Shown here: positions 54,189 to 61,903 of the stretch, piece by piece
Layout: each line of letters opens with the position of its first letter
Position numbering within the stretch: the first letter of the stretch is position 1
NCBI RefSeq assembly: GCF_900187605.1
Contig: NZ_FYEA01000017.1
Coordinates: forward strand, 1 to 64,000
Direction: 5' to 3'
Length of the DNA stretch: 64,000 nucleotides
Origin: Pseudomonas sp. Irchel 3H7
Lineage (GTDB): Bacteria > Pseudomonadota > Gammaproteobacteria > Pseudomonadales > Pseudomonadaceae
Translations under genes and position numbers: made by a program
The notes under the pieces: model-generated
Databases searched by the model: none
The model's input: the letters and a program-made list of their open reading frames with translations, nothing else
What the model was told of the DNA's origin: nothing

Positions 54189-54223
54189 AACCCGACGTCT
54201 GTAAAGGCGTCGGGTCTTTTATT
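54189..54223 (+). terminator. terminator between lolD and lolE
   Basis: ACCCGACG and CGTCGGGT form an 8-bp stem over a 10-base loop, followed by CTTTTATTTTTAT. It lies in the lolD-lolE gap and would reduce or stop transcription into lolE. Confidence 0.8.
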
Positions 54224-54243
54224 TTTATACGGTGCCCCAGCGA

Positions 54244-55488
54244 ATGTTCAGACCGTTATCGATCTTTATCGGCACGCGCTATACCCGCGCCAAGCGCCGC
54301 AATCGCTTTGTTTCGTTCATTTCGATGACTTCGATGATCGGCCTCGCCCTCGGCGTGCTGGCGATGATCGTGGTGTTGTCGGTGATGAACGGCTTCCAGC
54401 GCGAAATGAGCTCGCGCATCCTCGGCATGGTGCCGCACGCGACCATCGTTGGCGTCAAGCCGATAGATGATTGGCAGCCGGTCGCCGCCGCCGCGATGAA
54501 GAATCCTGAGGTGACTGCCGCCGTGCCGTTCACTGAGATGGAAGGCATGCTGTCTTACAAGGGGTTGATGCAGCCGATCCAGATCAGCGGCGTTGATCCG
54601 GCGCAGGAAGGCAAGGTCTCGATCGTTGCCCAGCACATCGTGCAGGGCCGTCTCGACGCGTTGAAACCGGGAGAGTTCGGCGTGGTGATTGGCGAAATCA
54701 CTGCGCGGCGTTTCCGCCTCAATGTCGGCGACAAGATCACCCTGATCGTCCCGGAAGTCAGTACTGCGCCGGGCGGCATCACCCCGCGCATGCAGCGTCT
54801 GAACGTGGTCGGTGTGTTCAAGGTCGGCGCTGAGCTGGACGGCTCCATGGGCCTGATCCACGTCGCCGATGCCGCGACCATGCAGCATTGGGAGCCGAAT
54901 CAGGTTCAGAGTGTGCGTCTGGCGGTCAAAGACCTGTACGCCGCACCGAAAGTCTCCTCGGATATCGCTGCCGGGTTGGGCGCGGACTTCAAGGCTGACG
55001 ACTGGACCCACACCCAGGGCAGCCTGTTCAGCGCGATGAAAATGGAAAAAACCATGATCGGCCTGCTGTTGCTGATGATCGTCGCGGTGGCGGCGTTCAA
55101 CATCATCGCGACCCTGATCATGGTGGTGAACGACAAGGGCGCGGACATCGCGATTTTGCGCACCATCGGCGCCACGCCACGGCAGATCATGGCGATTTTC
55201 ATGGTGCAGGGCACGGTGATCGGGATTGTCGGTACGATCATTGGCGGCGTGTTGGGCGTGATTGCGGCGTTGAATGTCAGTGAGTTGGTCGGCTGGATCG
55301 AGCGAGTCAGCGGGCAGCACATCTTCAGTTCGGATGTGTATTTCGTCAGCAATTTGCCGTCGGAATTGCAGGGTGGGGATGTGCTGTTGATTTGCTCGGC
55401 GGGCTTTATTCTGAGCTTCCTGGCGACGGTGTATCCGGCGTGGCGGGCGGCGAAGATCGAGCCGGCTCACGCCCTGAGGTATTCGTAA
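54244..55488 (+). CDS. lolE: lipoprotein-releasing ABC transporter permease LolE
   Basis: This 414-residue permease is the partner of LolC and contains the same topology: one N-terminal helix, a periplasmic domain and three C-terminal helices. Its first residues, MFRPLSIFIGTRYTRAKRRN, differ from LolC at only two of twenty positions. ATG 54244 gives that conserved start; a GTG four codons earlier is not needed. No good ribosome-binding site is seen. A terminator lies between lolD and lolE, so lolE may be partly transcribed from its own promoter. Followed by an inverted repeat. Confidence 0.95.
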   Translation: MFRPLSIFIGTRYTRAKRRNRFVSFISMTSMIGLALGVLAMIVVLSVMNGFQREMSSRILGMVPHATIVGVKPIDDWQPVAAAAMKNPEVTAAVPFTEMEGMLSYKGLMQPIQISGVDPAQEGKVSIVAQHIVQGRLDALKPGEFGVVIGEITARRFRLNVGDKITLIVPEVSTAPGGITPRMQRLNVVGVFKVGAELDGSMGLIHVADAATMQHWEPNQVQSVRLAVKDLYAAPKVSSDIAAGLGADFKADDWTHTQGSLFSAMKMEKTMIGLLLLMIVAVAAFNIIATLIMVVNDKGADIAILRTIGATPRQIMAIFMVQGTVIGIVGTIIGGVLGVIAALNVSELVGWIERVSGQHIFSSDVYFVSNLPSELQGGDVLLICSAGFILSFLATVYPAWRAAKIEPAHALRYS

Positions 55489-55498
55489 GCGACTCCAT

Positions 55499-55608
55499 GC
55501 TCGTTCCCACGCTCTGCGTGGGAACGCCTCAACGGACGCTCCGCGTTCGGCTCTGGAAGGGACGCGGAGCGTCCCGGGCTGCATTCCCACGCAGAGCGTG
55601 GGAACGAT
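55499..55608. repeat. inverted repeat (CGTTCCCACGCTCTGCGTGGGAACG family)
   Basis: CGTTCCCACGCTCTGCGTGG and following bases at the left are repeated at the right end as CATTCCCACGCAGAGCGTGGGAACG; a third palindromic unit, GACGCGGAGCGTCCC, lies between. It separates the converging lolE and copS genes and differs from the other REP families of the window. Confidence 0.87.
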
Positions 55609-56954
55609 CAGGTTCGAGGCAGCTCGATTACAAACCGCGTCCATCCCGCCTCTGATTCGCAATGAATCTGCCCACCATGGGCGCGGATGATCGACTGAGT
55701 AATCGCCAATCCCAACCCCGCATGCTCACTGCTGCCTTCCTGCCGCGCCGGATCGGCCCGATAAAATCGATCAAACAGGCGTGGCAACAACTCCGCAGAA
55801 ATCCCCTCGCCACTGTTCTCGACTGAAATGCGTACCGCGTTCGGTTGATCAACGATCCGCAAGCTCACATCGCCCTCAGCCGGGGTAAACCGCAGCGCGT
55901 TATCCAGCAGATTCGACAAGGCCCGGCGCAACATACTGCGATCACCCTTGATCCGCGCATTGCCCTCACGCGTCAGTTTGACCCCGGCGTCCTCCGCCAG
56001 CGGCGCAAAAAATTCCAAAAGCACATCTGTTTCATCCGCCAGTTCCAGCGGTTCCCGCTTGGGCATCAGCAAGCCATGATCGGCCTTGGCCAGATACAAC
56101 ATGTCGTTGACCAGTTGTGCCATCCATTGCAGTTCTTCGAGGTTGCTGTGCAGCGCTTCGCGGTAGTCCTCGATCGGCCGGGGGCGGGTGAGGGTGACCT
56201 GAGTGTGGGTCAGCAGGTTCGACAGTGGTGTACGCAACTCATGGGCAATGTCGGCGGAAAACGCCGAGAGCCGCTGAAACGAGTCGTCGAGGCGTGCGAG
56301 CATGGCGTTGAAACTGTGGGCCATTTCCGCAAGTTCTGGCGGCATTTGCGCTTCGGGCAGTCGGGCATTCAGCGATTGTGCGGAAATCCCACGGGCGACT
56401 GCACTCATGCGTCGCAATGGCCGTAAGCCGCTGCGTGCTGCCCAGGCACCGAGCAACGCCGTCGCCAGCGCTGACAACCCGACGGTCAGCCAGATCAGGT
56501 GCTGCATGCGTTGCAGGAAGTGTTGGTGATGGGTGATGTCCAGCAACAAGGACAGTTGCGGTGAATCGGCTTTGTCCGGGTAGAGCGGGGCGTTAAGCAC
56601 GCGGTAATCGGTGCCGTCATGGCTGATGGTCGACAGGCCGGATTGTTGCGGCAAATCCTTGGGGATTTGCGTCGAACTGTCATACCAGCGCTGGCCGTCA
56701 GTGCCGGTAATGCGCAACGACAGATCGGCCTGACGGCTCAGCTCATCCGCCAGCCGTGCTTCACGTTGACCGGGCTGAAGATCCTGCAAGGCGCGGCGCA
56801 GGCCGATCAGTTTGCCGTCCAGTTGTTGCTGGTCGAGTTCGATAAAGTGCGCTTCGCTGGCGCGGTTGAACAACACCCCGGCGAACAGCGAAACCACAGC
56901 GGTGCAAGCGGCAAACAACAAGGCCAGGCGCGAACTCAGGGACAATCGGCGCAT
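55608..56954 (-). CDS. copS: copper-type sensor histidine kinase (CopS/CusS)
   Basis: This 448-residue kinase has two membrane helices (about 10-30 and 152-172) flanking a periplasmic sensor domain, a HAMP linker, the phosphorylated His238 in FSADIAHELRTPLSN, and a full ATPase domain with N (NLLDNALRF) and G boxes. It belongs to the CusS/CopS/IrlS heavy-metal group. The ATG overlaps the stop codon of copR by one base, so translation is coupled. The sensor region holds several His residues (THHQH, HLIW) that could help bind metal. Copper as ligand is inferred from the neighbouring cupredoxin and operator. Confidence 0.9.
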   Translation of the reverse strand: MRRLSLSSRLALLFAACTAVVSLFAGVLFNRASEAHFIELDQQQLDGKLIGLRRALQDLQPGQREARLADELSRQADLSLRITGTDGQRWYDSSTQIPKDLPQQSGLSTISHDGTDYRVLNAPLYPDKADSPQLSLLLDITHHQHFLQRMQHLIWLTVGLSALATALLGAWAARSGLRPLRRMSAVARGISAQSLNARLPEAQMPPELAEMAHSFNAMLARLDDSFQRLSAFSADIAHELRTPLSNLLTHTQVTLTRPRPIEDYREALHSNLEELQWMAQLVNDMLYLAKADHGLLMPKREPLELADETDVLLEFFAPLAEDAGVKLTREGNARIKGDRSMLRRALSNLLDNALRFTPAEGDVSLRIVDQPNAVRISVENSGEGISAELLPRLFDRFYRADPARQEGSSEHAGLGLAITQSIIRAHGGQIHCESEAGWTRFVIELPRT

Positions 56955-57634
56955 CAGGCGCCACGCTCTTCGAGCACGTAACCCATGCCGCGCACGGTGT
57001 GGATCAGTTTGTTGGGGAATTCGTCGTCGATCTTCAGGCGCAAACGGCGGATCGCCACTTCGATGACATTGGTATCGCTGTCGAAATTCATGTCCCAGAC
57101 CTGTGAAGCGATCAGCGACTTTGGCAGCACTTCGCCTTGGCGACGCAGGAGCATTTCCAATAGTGCGAATTCCTTTGCCGTCAGGTCGATGCGCTGGCCG
57201 CTGCGTTCGACGCGGCGACGGATCAGATCCAGGCGCAAATCGGCCAGTTGCAGGCTGGTTTCCTGGGTTGTAGCACTGCCGCGACGCAACAGGCTACGTA
57301 CCCGCGCCAGCAGTTCGGAGAAGGCGAACGGTTTGACCAGGTAATCGTCGGCGCCCAGTTCGAGGCCGTGAACCCTGTCCTCTACGGCGTCTTTGGCTGT
57401 CAGAAAAAGTACCGGCGTATCCAGCCCGGCGCTGCGCACCGCTTGCAGGATCTGCCAGCCACTGCGCCCTGGCAGCATCACGTCGAGGATCAGCAGCGCG
57501 TAATCACCACTCAGCGCCAGATGCTGACCACTGTTGCCGTCGGCCACCAGTTCCGTATTGAACCCGGCCTCGGTCAGGCCCTGACGCAGGTATTGGCCGG
57601 TTTTCGCTTGGTCTTCGACGATCAACAGTTTCAT
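56954..57634 (-). CDS. copR: copper-type response regulator (CopR/CusR)
   Basis: This 226-residue OmpR-family regulator has a receiver domain with phosphorylation at Asp51 (LLILDVMLPG) and a winged helix DNA-binding domain (SLIASQVWDMNFDSDTNVIEVAIRRLRLKI). ATG 57634 gives the start MKLLIVEDQAKTG; the open frame continues twelve codons upstream without need. It is the first gene of a two-gene operon with copS. An exact match to the published P. aeruginosa CopR site, CTGACA-N5-GTAAT, lies in the divergent region at 57710-57725, upstream of the cupredoxin gene. Confidence 0.9.
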   Translation of the reverse strand: MKLLIVEDQAKTGQYLRQGLTEAGFNTELVADGNSGQHLALSGDYALLILDVMLPGRSGWQILQAVRSAGLDTPVLFLTAKDAVEDRVHGLELGADDYLVKPFAFSELLARVRSLLRRGSATTQETSLQLADLRLDLIRRRVERSGQRIDLTAKEFALLEMLLRRQGEVLPKSLIASQVWDMNFDSDTNVIEVAIRRLRLKIDDEFPNKLIHTVRGMGYVLEERGA

Positions 57635-57709
57635 GGGCGACTCGGGTGGGTTCGGGGGTGTTGTAGTCACGAAAGCTTTATACCGTGAGCGCTGGCGGCA
57701 AACGCCAAC

Positions 57710-57725
57710 CTGACAAAGTTGTAAT
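57710..57725. promoter_or_regulatory. CopR-type operator between copR and the cupredoxin gene
   Basis: CTGACAAAGTTGTAAT equals CTGACA-N5-GTAAT, the CopR motif reported for P. aeruginosa. It lies 78 bases before the cupredoxin start codon and 76 bases from the copR start codon, so it could serve either direction. Confidence 0.75.
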
Positions 57726-57802
57726 CTGCCTGTCAGGTAGATGCCAGCGCCGGCCGGCTAAAGTTTCCCATAAGCTGAACCTTATCTTGTTGGAGAACGA
57801 CC

Positions 57803-58330
57803 ATGTTTTTACGCCAATCCCTGGCCATCTGTTTTTTGGCAATGAGTTCGACGGCGTTTGCAGCACCCGCGCACACCTATGATTTCGGCCAGCCAGCGCC
57901 TGCCGCCAAAGCCTCGCGCAGCATTGAAGTGGTGATGGGCGATATGTCCTTCGATCCCAAGACCATTCAGATCAAGGCCGGTGAGACCGTTCGCTTTGTG
58001 CTGGTGAATAAAGGCCAACTGCTGCACGAATTCAACCTCGGTGACGCGGCGATGCACGCCAAACACCAGCAGGAAATGTTGCAGATGCAGCAAAGCGGCA
58101 TGCTTACGCCTACCGGCATGAAGGAAATGTCCCACGATATGGCCGGCATGGATCACGCAGCGATGGGCCATGGCATGAAACATGACGATCCGAACAGCGT
58201 GCTGGTCGAGCCGGGCCAAACCGCTGAGTTGACCTGGACCTTCAGCAAGGCCACCAGTCTGGAATTTGCCTGCAATATTCCCGGGCATTATCAGGCGGGC
58301 ATGGTCGGCAAACTGACGGTCAGTCAGTAA
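57803..58330 (+). CDS. periplasmic cupredoxin-domain copper-binding protein
   Basis: This 175-residue protein has a signal peptide (MFLRQSLAICFLAMSSTAFA) and one cupredoxin domain. Copper ligands are expected at His in LLHEFNLG near residue 75, and at Cys and His in FACNIPGHYQAGM near the C terminus (the Cys-x4-His-x4-Met pattern). A Met/His-rich insert between them (HDMAGMDHAAMGHGM, among others) is typical of copper tolerance proteins. TTGGAG lies 7 bases before ATG 57803. It is divergent from copRS with a CopR-type site between, so copper induction is likely. In PAO1 I recall a similar gene, PA2807, near copRS. Confidence 0.92.
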   Translation: MFLRQSLAICFLAMSSTAFAAPAHTYDFGQPAPAAKASRSIEVVMGDMSFDPKTIQIKAGETVRFVLVNKGQLLHEFNLGDAAMHAKHQQEMLQMQQSGMLTPTGMKEMSHDMAGMDHAAMGHGMKHDDPNSVLVEPGQTAELTWTFSKATSLEFACNIPGHYQAGMVGKLTVSQ

Positions 58331-58391
58331 GCACTCAAAGGCGCGGGCAAAGGCTGGTAGAATCCGCTGATTATTCAGTCAGGTTTCCGCC

Positions 58392-59222
58392 ATGCATCCC
58401 GCAGCCGAACACTCGCCGCTGGGCAAATCCAGCGAATACATCGCCACGTACACGCCGTCCCTGCTGTTCCCGATTCCGCGCACCGCGAAATGGGCCGAAC
58501 TGGGCCTGACCGCCGAAACCCTGCCGTATAAAGGTGTGGATTTCTGGAACTGCTTCGAGTTGTCGTGGCTGCTGCCGTCGGGTAAACCGGTGGTGGCGAT
58601 CGGCGAATTCAGCATCCCGGCGGATTCGCCGAACATCATCGAATCGAAGTCGTTCAAGCTGTATTTGAACTCGCTGAACCAGACGGCGTTTGCCGACGTG
58701 GCATCCTTGGAAGCGACCCTGATCAAGGATCTGTCGGCTGCCGCCGGCAAACCGGTGGGGGTGCGCGTTCGCAGCCTCAAGGACGTTGAAGCGGAAAGCG
58801 TTGTGGCGTTGCCGGGCGTGTGCATCGATGATCTGGATATCAGCGTCAGCAACTACGAGCATCCGCGCCCGGAGCTGCTGCGTTGCGATGAGTCGCGGAT
58901 TGTCGAGGAGACGGTGTATAGCCATCTGCTCAAATCCAATTGCCCGGTGACCAGTCAGCCGGACTGGGGCACGGTGGTGGTGGAATATCGTGGATCGGCA
59001 CTGGATCACGCCAGTTTGCTCGAATACATCGTCAGCTTCCGCCAGCACTCAGACTTCCATGAGCAGTGTGTTGAGCGGATTTTCCTCGACTTGCAGCGCT
59101 TGCTGAAACCAGAAAAGCTGACGGTGTTTGCACGTTACGTGCGTCGCGGTGGATTGGACATCAACCCATATCGCAGCACCGAAAGCGTACAGCTGCCGAA
59201 TCACCGCCTCGTGCGTCAATAA
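58392..59222 (+). CDS. queF: NADPH-dependent 7-cyano-7-deazaguanine reductase QueF
   Basis: This 276-residue enzyme reduces preQ0 to preQ1 in queuosine synthesis, using two NADPH. It is the long, two-domain type found in gammaproteobacteria. The thioimide-forming cysteine is Cys184 in KSNCPVTSQPDWGT, and the QueF motif and family start MHPAAEHSPLGKSSEY are present. The typical TAGAAT -10 lies near 58358. Monocistronic between the cupredoxin gene and a long REP palindrome. Confidence 0.97.
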   Translation: MHPAAEHSPLGKSSEYIATYTPSLLFPIPRTAKWAELGLTAETLPYKGVDFWNCFELSWLLPSGKPVVAIGEFSIPADSPNIIESKSFKLYLNSLNQTAFADVASLEATLIKDLSAAAGKPVGVRVRSLKDVEAESVVALPGVCIDDLDISVSNYEHPRPELLRCDESRIVEETVYSHLLKSNCPVTSQPDWGTVVVEYRGSALDHASLLEYIVSFRQHSDFHEQCVERIFLDLQRLLKPEKLTVFARYVRRGGLDINPYRSTESVQLPNHRLVRQ

Positions 59223-59230
59223 AGATCAAC

Positions 59231-59320
59231 TGTAGGAGTGAGCCTGCTCGCGATAGCGGTGTGTCAGTTGACGATGATGTTAACTGACACACCGCTATCG
59301 CGAGCAGGCTCACTCCTACA
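59231..59320. repeat. REP/BIME palindrome with perfect 39-bp arms
   Basis: Positions 59231-59269 and 59282-59320 are perfect reverse complements with a 12-base loop. The outer part is the GTAGGAGTGAGCCTGCTCGCGATA family; the inner part (GTGTGTCAGTT) is extra. Located right after queF. Confidence 0.93.
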
Positions 59321-59347
59321 GGGGGACGCATTGCCAAAGTTGAAATG

Positions 59348-59379
59348 AAAAAGCCCTGCCAGTGATGGCAGGGCTTTTT
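59348..59379. terminator. bidirectional terminator between queF and the DUF4404 gene
   Basis: AAAAAGCCCTGCCA-GTGA-TGGCAGGGCTTTTT is a perfect 14-bp stem with A and T tracts, serving either of the two converging genes. Confidence 0.93.
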
Positions 59380-59395
59380 GCGTTTCGGGGGAGAA

Positions 59396-59659
59396 TCAGA
59401 TCCCCATGCTGCCCAGCGCATTAACGATGTTGCGCAGGGTGCCGGCAATGGCCGGATGTTCGAGTTCAAAGCGATCAACCGCCAGATTGACGCCGTCAGC
59501 GATGCTGGCGTCTTGCGTGGCAGTCTCCAGTTGAATTTCGGATTCAATCTGCGCCATCAGCGCATGCAAATCCTCACGCTCGGCTTCCGACAGCGGCGGA
59601 TTCTGCTCCAGCTGCTCGCGCAGGGTATCGAGCTGTTTTTGCAGTTCTTGGGCGGGCAT
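59396..59659 (-). CDS. DUF4404 family protein
   Basis: This 87-residue helical protein fits DUF4404: LQKQLDTLREQLEQNPPLSEAEREDLHAL is an amphipathic N-terminal helix, and the C terminus FELEHPAIAGTLRNIVNALGSMGI is the conserved end. Family members are small and uncharacterised. ATG 59659 gives MPAQELQKQL. A T/A-rich stretch separates it from the HAD-like gene upstream on the same strand, so it may have its own promoter. No function is proposed. Confidence 0.88.
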   Translation of the reverse strand: MPAQELQKQLDTLREQLEQNPPLSEAEREDLHALMAQIESEIQLETATQDASIADGVNLAVDRFELEHPAIAGTLRNIVNALGSMGI

Positions 59660-59767
59660 GGTGTTTTCCTTTTATCAATAGGCACTGGCATTGACCGCAG
59701 CCGCGCGCCAAAGGTCTATGGCTGACCTTTAGATTAATCCACTCCCGGCAAACCTGCATGATCCCGA

Positions 59768-60388
59768 TCAGGGCTTTTCGCCTTTGTGACGGCGCAGGCT
59801 GATGTCGGCCAGGCAGGTGTCGAGTTCACCCAAGTGATCGATAACCGAATGCACGCCGAGGCCGAACAACTGCATCGTCGCCTTGCCACGCAGTTGTTCG
59901 CGTTCTTTCTGGCTCAGCGCTTGCCATTCGCCCGGCGCCAGGCCGCACAGCGAGCCGCAGGAGGCGAGGCCGATCGTCCACAGACCGGCGTTAAGGCCCG
60001 ATTGCAGCAAGCGCGGCTCACCACTGACCAATACGCAGCCGTCCAGACTGCTGACGTTCAGGTCCATCAGGGCCTGCCAGCAAGCGTTTGGTGCAGGCCA
60101 TGGATTGATTGTTGCCGAATGTTGCGCAGGTTTGATCCACGTCGGCAGTGAGGCCGACAAGGACCGGGCGAGGGCAGGGGGCAGTTCATCCAGCCAGACA
60201 CAGGGAATCTGCTGGCGCTGCAAACTGTGCAAACTGTCGAATGCGCCTGGTGTGGCTTCAGCGTATTCAGGCAGGGCGATCGTCTGTTGCCGGGCGCGGG
60301 CACCGAAATCCACCAGGCAACCGCTGAGTCCAAACAGTACCGCAGTCAGTCTGGGCGCGGCGACGGGCAAGGTTTCGGCGTGTGTCAT
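59768..60388 (-). CDS. PhnX-like HAD family protein lacking the catalytic aspartate
   Basis: This 206-residue protein resembles phosphonoacetaldehyde hydrolase (PhnX): LTAVLFGLSGCLVDFGARAR aligns with the PhnX start, and NAGLWTIGL, the LAPGEWQALSQKEREQ stretch and HSVIDHLGELDTCLADI match the C-terminal half. In active HAD enzymes the start reads FDxxGTxVDFG; here the nucleophile Asp is Gly (VLFGLSG), and the Lys of the cap and the acidic loop are not evident. Hydrolysis by the normal mechanism seems impossible. AGGGAT precedes ATG 60388. I recall a phnX-like gene (PA2803) near queF and mlaA in PAO1. It may be regulatory or binding. Confidence 0.82.
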   Translation of the reverse strand: MTHAETLPVAAPRLTAVLFGLSGCLVDFGARARQQTIALPEYAEATPGAFDSLHSLQRQQIPCVWLDELPPALARSLSASLPTWIKPAQHSATINPWPAPNACWQALMDLNVSSLDGCVLVSGEPRLLQSGLNAGLWTIGLASCGSLCGLAPGEWQALSQKEREQLRGKATMQLFGLGVHSVIDHLGELDTCLADISLRRHKGEKP

Positions 60389-60521
60389 GGCAACATCCCT
60401 GAAATAACGATCAGGCTAGGGCGTATCAGTGACAGTTGGATGACAGCGGTGTGAAGGGCGATGCACGAAGCGTCCTACAGACTGCTGCATTGCGCGGACT
60501 GTCCAAACGGGCTTTTACGCT

Positions 60522-60527
60522 TATACT
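60522..60527 (+). promoter_or_regulatory. likely -10 box of mlaA
   Basis: TATACT lies 59 bases before the mlaA start codon. The -35 position at 17 bases (CTGTCC) matches only three of six consensus bases. Confidence 0.45.
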
Positions 60528-60586
60528 AGCGACCTGAATAGCCGGGCCCAGAGGTCCGCGACAGTACCATTCCAAGGAGTTTTTCT

Positions 60587-61276
60587 ATGCGCTGGAGCAA
60601 TCCGCTCGCTCAGCTTTGTGTATGTGCCGGCCTGTTGCTGGCTCCGTTCGCCACTCAGGCGGCAACGGAAGAAGACCCTTGGGAAAGCGTTAACCGTCCA
60701 ATTTTCCAGTTCAACGACTTCGTTGATACTTACGCGCTGAAGCCATTGGCGCAGGGCTATGAGTTCGTCACACCGCAGTTCCTCGAAGACGGCATCCACA
60801 ACATGTTTCGCAACGTCGGTGACGTCACCAACCTTGCCAACAACATCCTGCAAGCCAAACCGGCTGCCGCTGGCGTCGACACCGCTCGCCTGATCTTCAA
60901 CACCACCTTCGGCCTGCTCGGTTTCTTCGATGTCGGCACCAAGATGGGCCTGAACCGTAGCGACGAAGACTTCGGTCAGACCCTCGGTTACTGGGGCGTC
61001 GGCAGCGGTCCGTATGTGATGCTGCCGCTGATGGGTCCGAGCACCTTGCGTGACGCACCGTCGAAATACGTCGACAGCTACACCGGTATGTACCGCTACA
61101 TCGACCACGTGCCTACGCGTAACTCGATCTTCGGTCTGAACATCGTCGATACCCGCGCCAGCCTGCTGTCGAGCGAGAAGCTGATCAGCGGCGACAAATA
61201 CACCTTCATCCGCAATGCCTACTTGCAGAACCGTGAGTTCAAGGTGAAGGATGGCCAGGTCGAAGACGATTTTTAA
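60587..61276 (+). CDS. mlaA: outer membrane lipid asymmetry protein MlaA (VacJ family)
   Basis: This 229-residue protein is the outer-membrane ring that extracts misplaced phospholipids for the Mla pathway. The family block EDPWESVNRPIFQFNDFVD opens the mature part, and the ring-helix segment GQTLGYWGVGSGPYVMLPLMGPSTLRD is conserved. The signal peptide lacks a lipobox cysteine at its end (FATQA-ATEEDP), whereas E. coli MlaA is a lipoprotein; two cysteines occur earlier, inside the hydrophobic part. AAGGAG precedes ATG 60587. Other Mla genes (mlaFEDCB) are not here, as usual. Monocistronic. Confidence 0.94.
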   Translation: MRWSNPLAQLCVCAGLLLAPFATQAATEEDPWESVNRPIFQFNDFVDTYALKPLAQGYEFVTPQFLEDGIHNMFRNVGDVTNLANNILQAKPAAAGVDTARLIFNTTFGLLGFFDVGTKMGLNRSDEDFGQTLGYWGVGSGPYVMLPLMGPSTLRDAPSKYVDSYTGMYRYIDHVPTRNSIFGLNIVDTRASLLSSEKLISGDKYTFIRNAYLQNREFKVKDGQVEDDF

Positions 61277-61292
61277 TCTCGACCGATAAAAA

Positions 61293-61320
61293 CAAAGGCG
61301 ACCTCAGGGTCGCCTTTTTT
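61293..61320 (+). terminator. terminator between mlaA and the PilZ gene
   Basis: AAAGGCGACC-TCA-GGGTCGCCTTTTTT is a strong hairpin followed by a T tract, 17 bases after mlaA; the A tract on the left lets it act on the opposite strand too. Confidence 0.92.
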
Positions 61321-61328
61321 GTGTGTAG

Positions 61329-61628
61329 CTATTTCATCTTCAGGATGGTCAGGCCGAGCTTTTGGCCGCCGCCATCCTGTGCCCTGACCCAGACCACTTC
61401 GGTCTCTGCCTCAAGGCCGCTGAGTGCGGCGTGATCGGAGTCGATGCGTACGCTCAAACGGTCGCCGACCGCGAACCGACGCGGCGCTTCGACCTGCATG
61501 CCACTGCTGGAGAGGTCGATGCACACCCCTGAAATCTGATCGCCTTCATGAATCAACACGATATCGGCATCGACCCGCATGCGGATGAAATCGCGCTTTT
61601 CGCTGTAGTCCCGACTGGTTTGACTCAT
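61329..61628 (-). CDS. single-domain PilZ protein
   Basis: This 99-residue protein is one PilZ domain, with both cyclic di-GMP contact motifs present: RDFIR (residues 12-16, RxxxR) and DLSSSGMQV ([ND]xSxxG). It is therefore likely to bind cyclic di-GMP. ATG 61628 has AAGGA 8 bases upstream; the open frame reaches 61703 without need. Its gene converges with mlaA and is divergent from the RssB-like gene, so the two regulatory genes share an intergenic region. The downstream partner protein is unknown. Confidence 0.92.
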   Translation of the reverse strand: MSQTSRDYSEKRDFIRMRVDADIVLIHEGDQISGVCIDLSSSGMQVEAPRRFAVGDRLSVRIDSDHAALSGLEAETEVVWVRAQDGGGQKLGLTILKMK

Positions 61629-61903
61629 GGTTACGTCCTTCCATTGGGTTACGGTTTGAGCTGTTCTTATAACTCTCGGTGATTTGACAAGTAAAGTCGT
61701 CAAGCGACCATCGGCGCATGCTTGAAACGCTCTGCGGATGGGAGTACCGTCTGCGCCTTAGAAGGGCACCTCTGATGTAACCGCGTTTGCAGACAATGCT
61801 CGAAAGCGGTGCAGCAGAGAGGCTAGAAAGCGAATCCAGTAGTCTGCGCAGGGCCCGATGCCCCGCCAACTACGCCAACCTAATTCTGGCGCCGTTTGCC
61901 CAC

